Assembly: GCF_012972675.1 (NCBI RefSeq)
Contig: NZ_JABCRE010000002.1
Span: 1,291,001-1,355,000 of the forward strand
Origin: Pontixanthobacter rizhaonensis
Lineage (GTDB): Bacteria > Pseudomonadota > Alphaproteobacteria > Sphingomonadales > Sphingomonadaceae
Reading direction: 5' to 3'
Length of the DNA stretch: 64,000 nucleotides
Both the position numbers and the translations under genes were made by a program. Shown piece after piece: positions 63,173 through 64,000 of the stretch. The notes beneath the pieces are model-generated. The model ran no database searches. It was not told the DNA's origin and saw nothing but the letters and a program-made list of their open reading frames with translations. The number at the start of each line of letters is the position of its first letter. Positions within the stretch are counted from its first letter, which is position 1.

Positions 63173-64000
63173 TTATTCTGCCGCTAACGGCTGTCGACCT
63201 TGCCGGCCCAGCATCGCTACTTGCTCACCTAATTCCCGCACAAGATTGCCAATGAGATCGCCGACAGCCTGCATCCGGGTAGTAGGCTGAGAGAGTGCCT
63301 TATCCAAATAAAGAGAGCGGCAAATCTCGATCTGGATGGCATGGATTTGGCGCCCCTGCTTCGCGTGACGATCCAGCACATACCCGCCTGCATATGGACG
63401 GTTATGTGCAACATTGGCGCCCTCTGCATTGAGTAATTGGATTGCCGATGCCACCAATCGGTCATTGGCTGAACCACCAAAACGATCACCGATCACGAAA
63501 TGCGCTGGTCGGTCGTCTTCATGCGCTTTCTTAAGCGGCGGCATAGAATGAATGTCCAGCAGTAACGCGGCCCCCCAATGATCACGTATACCTTCCAATG
63601 ACCGCGCGACGGCAGAATGGTAGGGTTGGTGAATATGTGCAATCCGCTGGTTCAACTCGTCTGAGGGTAACGATTCCCGCCAAATCTCACCCAGACCAGC
63701 TAGCCTGCGCGGAACAAGGCCAAGCCCGCTGCGTGCCCGTCTGTTTGTGCCAGACTGAGAGTGGCCATCGGGCGCCCCTTCGGCAACCATAGTCCAGTCC
63801 ACATCATCGCTTGCCCGGTTCAAATCTAGCATCGCGCGCGGCGCATGCGCGACCAGCAAATCTGCCCCCGTCATCCGCGCGGCATGTGCAGCCACCCCAT
63901 CGACATAGCGATCTTCCAATCGCACTTGTGAATATTCCGGCCGCCGCATCTTACTGAGCAAAGCCTCGGGATAGTGTCTCCCGGCATGAGGGGCTGCAAT
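63173..64000 (-). CDS. N-formylglutamate amidohydrolase family protein (5' end beyond window)
   Basis: The reading frame runs open to the right edge, and its first visible residues are IAAPHAGRHYPEA, the metal-binding PHAGR.YP motif expected near the N-terminus. So only a short N-terminal part is missing. LEDRYVDGVA, LVAHAPRAMLDLNRASDDVDW, LLLDIHSMPPL and YAGGYVLDRHAKQGRQIHAIQIEICRS-type segments follow in order, all typical. The enzyme hydrolyses N-formyl-L-glutamate at the end of a histidine-degradation branch, but family members occur without hut genes. It is transcribed towards the candidate small RNA. Confidence 0.9.
   Translation of the reverse strand: MAAPHAGRHYPEALLSKMRRPEYSQVRLEDRYVDGVAAHAARMTGADLLVAHAPRAMLDLNRASDDVDWTMVAEGAPDGHSQSGTNRRARSGLGLVPRRLAGLGEIWRESLPSDELNQRIAHIHQPYHSAVARSLEGIRDHWGAALLLDIHSMPPLKKAHEDDRPAHFVIGDRFGGSANDRLVASAIQLLNAEGANVAHNRPYAGGYVLDRHAKQGRQIHAIQIEICRSLYLDKALSQPTTRMQAVGDLIGNLVRELGEQVAMLGRQGRQPLAAE

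Overview
The window reads as a chromosomal segment of an alphaproteobacterium, most likely order Sphingomonadales and probably an Erythrobacteraceae-type marine bacterium. The evidence is gene content and order: ffh-rpsP-rimM-trmD-rplS, tRNA-Ala/TIGR02300/aroA/cmk/rpsA, atpI-B-E-b'-b, pyrF-(bla)-trpF-trpB-trpA-accD-folC, a class II (CP4-like) EPSP synthase, long acidic tails on ribosomal proteins L9 and S16, and a SapC-family protein. Base composition is moderately GC-rich throughout. The clear exception is about 10.9-11.95 kb, which is AT-richer and holds one unrecognised gene. I saw no prophage, transposase, integrase or CRISPR array.

Layout. 0-2.5 kb: the start of dnaN at the left edge, then fabD, a secreted protein and fabG (minus strand). 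2.5-4.9 kb: divergent LD-carboxypeptidase and Mur-ligase (Mpl-like) genes, a plausible peptidoglycan-recycling pair. 4.9-7.7 kb: glutathione transferase, DUF808 membrane protein, patatin-like lipase. 8-9.3 kb: rpsF-rpsR-rplI with a strong terminator. 9.4-13.3 kb: AMP nucleosidase, a repeat-rich intergenic region, and rimB-rimK followed by the AT-rich unknown gene. 13.3-19.5 kb: membrane protein, alpha/beta hydrolase, HCCA isomerase-like protein, secreted protein, asd, secreted S9 peptidase. 19.6-25.4 kb: the rplS-trmD-rimM-rpsP-ffh cluster, interrupted by a nitrilase and two small membrane proteins. trmD itself carries an in-frame palindromic repeat. 25.5-32.3 kb: tRNA-Ala, TIGR02300 protein, aroA, small membrane protein, cmk, rpsA, gloB, quinone oxidoreductase. 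32.3-34.9 kb: the Fo part of ATP synthase. 35-39 kb: ydbH-ynbE-ydbL envelope-bridge operon. 39-44.5 kb: radC, a large secreted transglutaminase-like/TPR protein, purB, LapA-domain protein.

44.5-50.9 kb is the most striking region. It is a tightly overlapped operon, pyrF - subclass B1 metallo-beta-lactamase - trpF - trpB - trpA - accD - folC. The beta-lactamase is strongly NDM-like, with every zinc ligand and the NDM-type substrate loop present. It overlaps both neighbours, so it looks like a resident chromosomal gene rather than a recent cassette. Mobile NDM genes are also known to be followed by a trpF gene, which makes this arrangement worth testing as an ancestral context. An AmpG-like permease follows convergently.

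52.7-64 kb: Rieske oxygenase, rluB, rsmD, uvrD/pcrA, hemolysin III family protein, DEAD-box helicase, small secreted protein, FAD-linked dehydrogenase and sapC. Next comes a terminator-bounded candidate small RNA with a CCUCCC-bearing loop, then an N-formylglutamate amidohydrolase that runs off the right edge. Several palindromic repeat families are present, one of them supplying the ribosome-binding site of rimM. All family assignments are by reading; no database search was run.
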